64,000 nucleotides of DNA, from positions 3,472,001 to 3,536,000 of the forward strand of contig NZ_JAGIOC010000001.1 of NCBI RefSeq assembly GCF_017876515.1, read 5' to 3'. Below the pieces are notes generated by a model, which saw nothing but the letters and a program-made list of their open reading frames with translations, was not told the DNA's origin and did not search any database. Below are positions 62,480-64,000 of this stretch, piece by piece. A program made the translations under genes and the position numbers. Each line of letters begins with the position of its first letter. Position 1 is the stretch's first letter. The stretch is from Brachybacterium fresconis (GTDB taxonomy: Bacteria; Actinomycetota; Actinomycetes; Actinomycetales; Dermabacteraceae).

Positions 62480-64000
62480 ATGGAGTCGACGAGCGCATCG
62501 ATCACTTTCTTCGAGCTGCAGGAGATCCTACGGGAACGGTCTCCTGACGATGTGCAGGCCTCGCGCGGAGAGCGGGGGACGGCTGAGCGGGACCCTGCGT
62601 GGACGATGATCCTCGACTTGTGTGATGAGCTCGCCGAAGCGGAGGACGGCAGTTCACGACTCCTCGAGTACCGATGGGCGTTCGAGTCCCTCGAGGTCAC
62701 GAACTTCCGCGGCGCGAAGCGCAAAAGCATGCTGGAGCTTGATCCGACCTATGCGCTGACAATCCTCCACGGGCTCAACGGAGCGGGGAAGACCACGATG
62801 ATCGAGGCGCTGAGGGTCGCCATTCACGGAGCTCTGGACTCTTCGCACATCGGGCGCGACGGCCCCGGTATGCGAACGAAGGGGAAGCTCTGGATTGCTG
62901 AGGAGCAACGGCCGGATCCGAGCGCACCGGCCAGAATCATCCTTGCGCTCAACGCGGTGGACGCCCCAGGGACCTCGCTGCAGATCACTGCAGGATTCGG
63001 TGACGATCATCAGGTGCACCGTACCGCGAATCTTCGACGAGCAGGAGAGGAGCCCCAGACCATCTCCGAAACTTCGGCTGAGTGGAGACTGTGGGATATC
63101 AGCGCACGTGCGTTTCCGCCCAGCTACAGCTATGCGTCGCTGAGCGACGAACTCCGCGATCCGCAGGACATTCACAGCTGGTTCTACAGTAGTCTCGGGC
63201 TAGGTTTGGCCCCCGCAGCACTTGAGCAGGCGCTGAAGTCACGCCAGCGCATCGCAAAGGAAGCTGACGGTATCCTGAGAGGTGCACTTCGAAGTGCGAG
63301 TGATGCCATCCAAGAAATCGACCATGAGGCACGAGAGGCTGGCATAAACATTACTGAAATCGCCTGGGACCAGCTTAGTTCCGCAACAGACGTCGAGAAA
63401 TGGTGCATCGACAACAACGTCGGTACCGGCGAAATTGTTGGTGAAAGCCTCCCCGACGATGTCGCCGAGGTGCTCGCTGCCGCCGCTCGGGATCTAAGGG
63501 CCGCTTTCGCGGGCTGGCGGGAAGCGGTGGTTGAAGGCATGGACAACCACTGTTTGGAAGCGCTTCTGAAACTTCGCAATGCGCTGGGGGAGCGGCATGA
63601 CCACACCGCCCTGGATACGTGCCCGGTGTGCGGGAGCGCTCGCAGCGACTGGTGGGAATCCTTTCAACGCCGGGCAGATACCTGGGCCGTCAATGAACGT
63701 GCGTGGCGGAACCTCGAGGTGGCCGTTGACCGACAAGGCCAACAGCTCGTCGATTTGTATCAGGCAGTGATCGAGCAGGCCCCTGAGGATCCGGTCTTGA
63801 GCGCACAGGCACAGCTGTTGCGCCAGTTACTCCCGAATCATGAGCAGAGACAACGCAGCACCTACCTGCAGAGCTCCGAGTCGAAGAACCGTCTCGAGCG
63901 ACTGGCTCAAGTGGCTGAGGAGCCGAAGACGCGGGCCCTCGTTGATAGCGCAGTGCGCACGGCAGGACGGAGGGGCCGCTGGAGGAATGCACGGCGCATT
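62480..64000 (+). CDS. SMC/RecF-like ATPase, partial at the window end
   Basis: An open frame runs from the ATG at 62480 through the last base (507 codons, no stop), so the gene continues to the right. After about 75 residues comes the ABC head AFESLEVTNFRGAKRKSMLE with Walker A HGLNGAGKTT. Long helical arms follow. A zinc-hook-like CPVCGSARSDWW lies near residue 384. Walker B and the second half are outside the window. Such ATPases power nuclease partners in defence systems of the OLD, Gabija, Septu or Wadjet kind. The partner must lie beyond the window. Base composition is lower in GC than that of the BREX genes. The ribosome binding site is weak (GTAAGGT directly before ATG, AAGGAG 20 nt before). 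Confidence 0.85.
   Translation, partial: MESTSASITFFELQEILRERSPDDVQASRGERGTAERDPAWTMILDLCDELAEAEDGSSRLLEYRWAFESLEVTNFRGAKRKSMLELDPTYALTILHGLNGAGKTTMIEALRVAIHGALDSSHIGRDGPGMRTKGKLWIAEEQRPDPSAPARIILALNAVDAPGTSLQITAGFGDDHQVHRTANLRRAGEEPQTISETSAEWRLWDISARAFPPSYSYASLSDELRDPQDIHSWFYSSLGLGLAPAALEQALKSRQRIAKEADGILRGALRSASDAIQEIDHEAREAGINITEIAWDQLSSATDVEKWCIDNNVGTGEIVGESLPDDVAEVLAAAARDLRAAFAGWREAVVEGMDNHCLEALLKLRNALGERHDHTALDTCPVCGSARSDWWESFQRRADTWAVNERAWRNLEVAVDRQGQQLVDLYQAVIEQAPEDPVLSAQAQLLRQLLPNHEQRQRSTYLQSSESKNRLERLAQVAEEPKTRALVDSAVRTAGRRGRWRNARRI

Noticed and set aside
1..64000. CRISPR array
   Set aside because: No regularly spaced direct repeats of 24-37 bp and no cas-like genes were seen.
1..64000. 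tRNA or rRNA genes, including a tRNA attachment site for the island
   Set aside because: GGTTCGAA-like stretches (for example near 44286 and 21295) lie inside coding regions and do not fold as tRNA. The island edge lies in ldh instead.

Overview
The window comes from a high-GC Gram-positive actinobacterium. Codon use is strongly G/C-ending, Shine-Dalgarno sites are GGAGG-like, GTG and TTG starts are common, and twin-arginine lipoproteins and a Pgl/BREX type 2 locus are present. Gene content is compatible with Brachybacterium or another member of the Dermabacteraceae. That genus call is an inference, because no rRNA or marker gene lies in the window.

Region 1 (1-16 kb) is sugar and small-molecule metabolism. 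It opens with a two-gene ABC sugar permease operon (65-1881, minus) that lacks its own binding protein. Next is a tight four-gene operon (2373-6223, minus) encoding a DUF1355 amidotransferase-fold protein, a two-repeat DUF606/YdcZ-type transporter, a phosphotriesterase-family hydrolase and a ribokinase. It is divergent from a LacI regulator across a double TTGCGCAA operator. An M20 peptidase, a one-pass membrane protein and a second LacI regulator follow. The second regulator faces a TAT-type sugar-binding lipoprotein and a Gfo/Idh dehydrogenase across two identical 14-bp palindromes. A lipoprotein and a C69 dipeptidase close the region.

Region 2 (16-35 kb) is mixed. It holds a ParD-like/zeta toxin-antitoxin pair, a flotillin-like protein, a small secreted protein and a complete ISL3 element with an 8-bp target duplication upstream of a polytopic membrane protein. 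It continues with a GH109-like enzyme plus a NEW3-domain secreted protein, an orphan SNF2-type helicase, a LysG/LysE-type exporter pair, a DUF429 protein, D-lactate dehydrogenase, an uncharacterised 607-aa protein and a GIY-YIG nuclease.

Region 3 (35-64 kb) is a defence island that appears to begin inside a truncated L-lactate dehydrogenase gene at the GEHGDS motif. In order it has: an HNH nuclease and a zinc-hook SMC-like ATPase (Septu-like arrangement), the ATPase split by a complete IS3 element; a PD-(D/E)XK nuclease; a decayed zinc-ribbon gene; a DUF6036-type nucleotidyltransferase pair; a zinc-ribbon membrane protein; a complete type 2 BREX operon (pglW-pglX-pglY-pglZ-brxD-brxHI) with overlapping stop and start codons at every internal junction; and a second SMC-like ATPase that runs off the right end of the window. 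The BREX genes should act together: PglX methylates host DNA, and PglW, PglY, PglZ, BrxD and BrxHI sense or block unmodified phage DNA.
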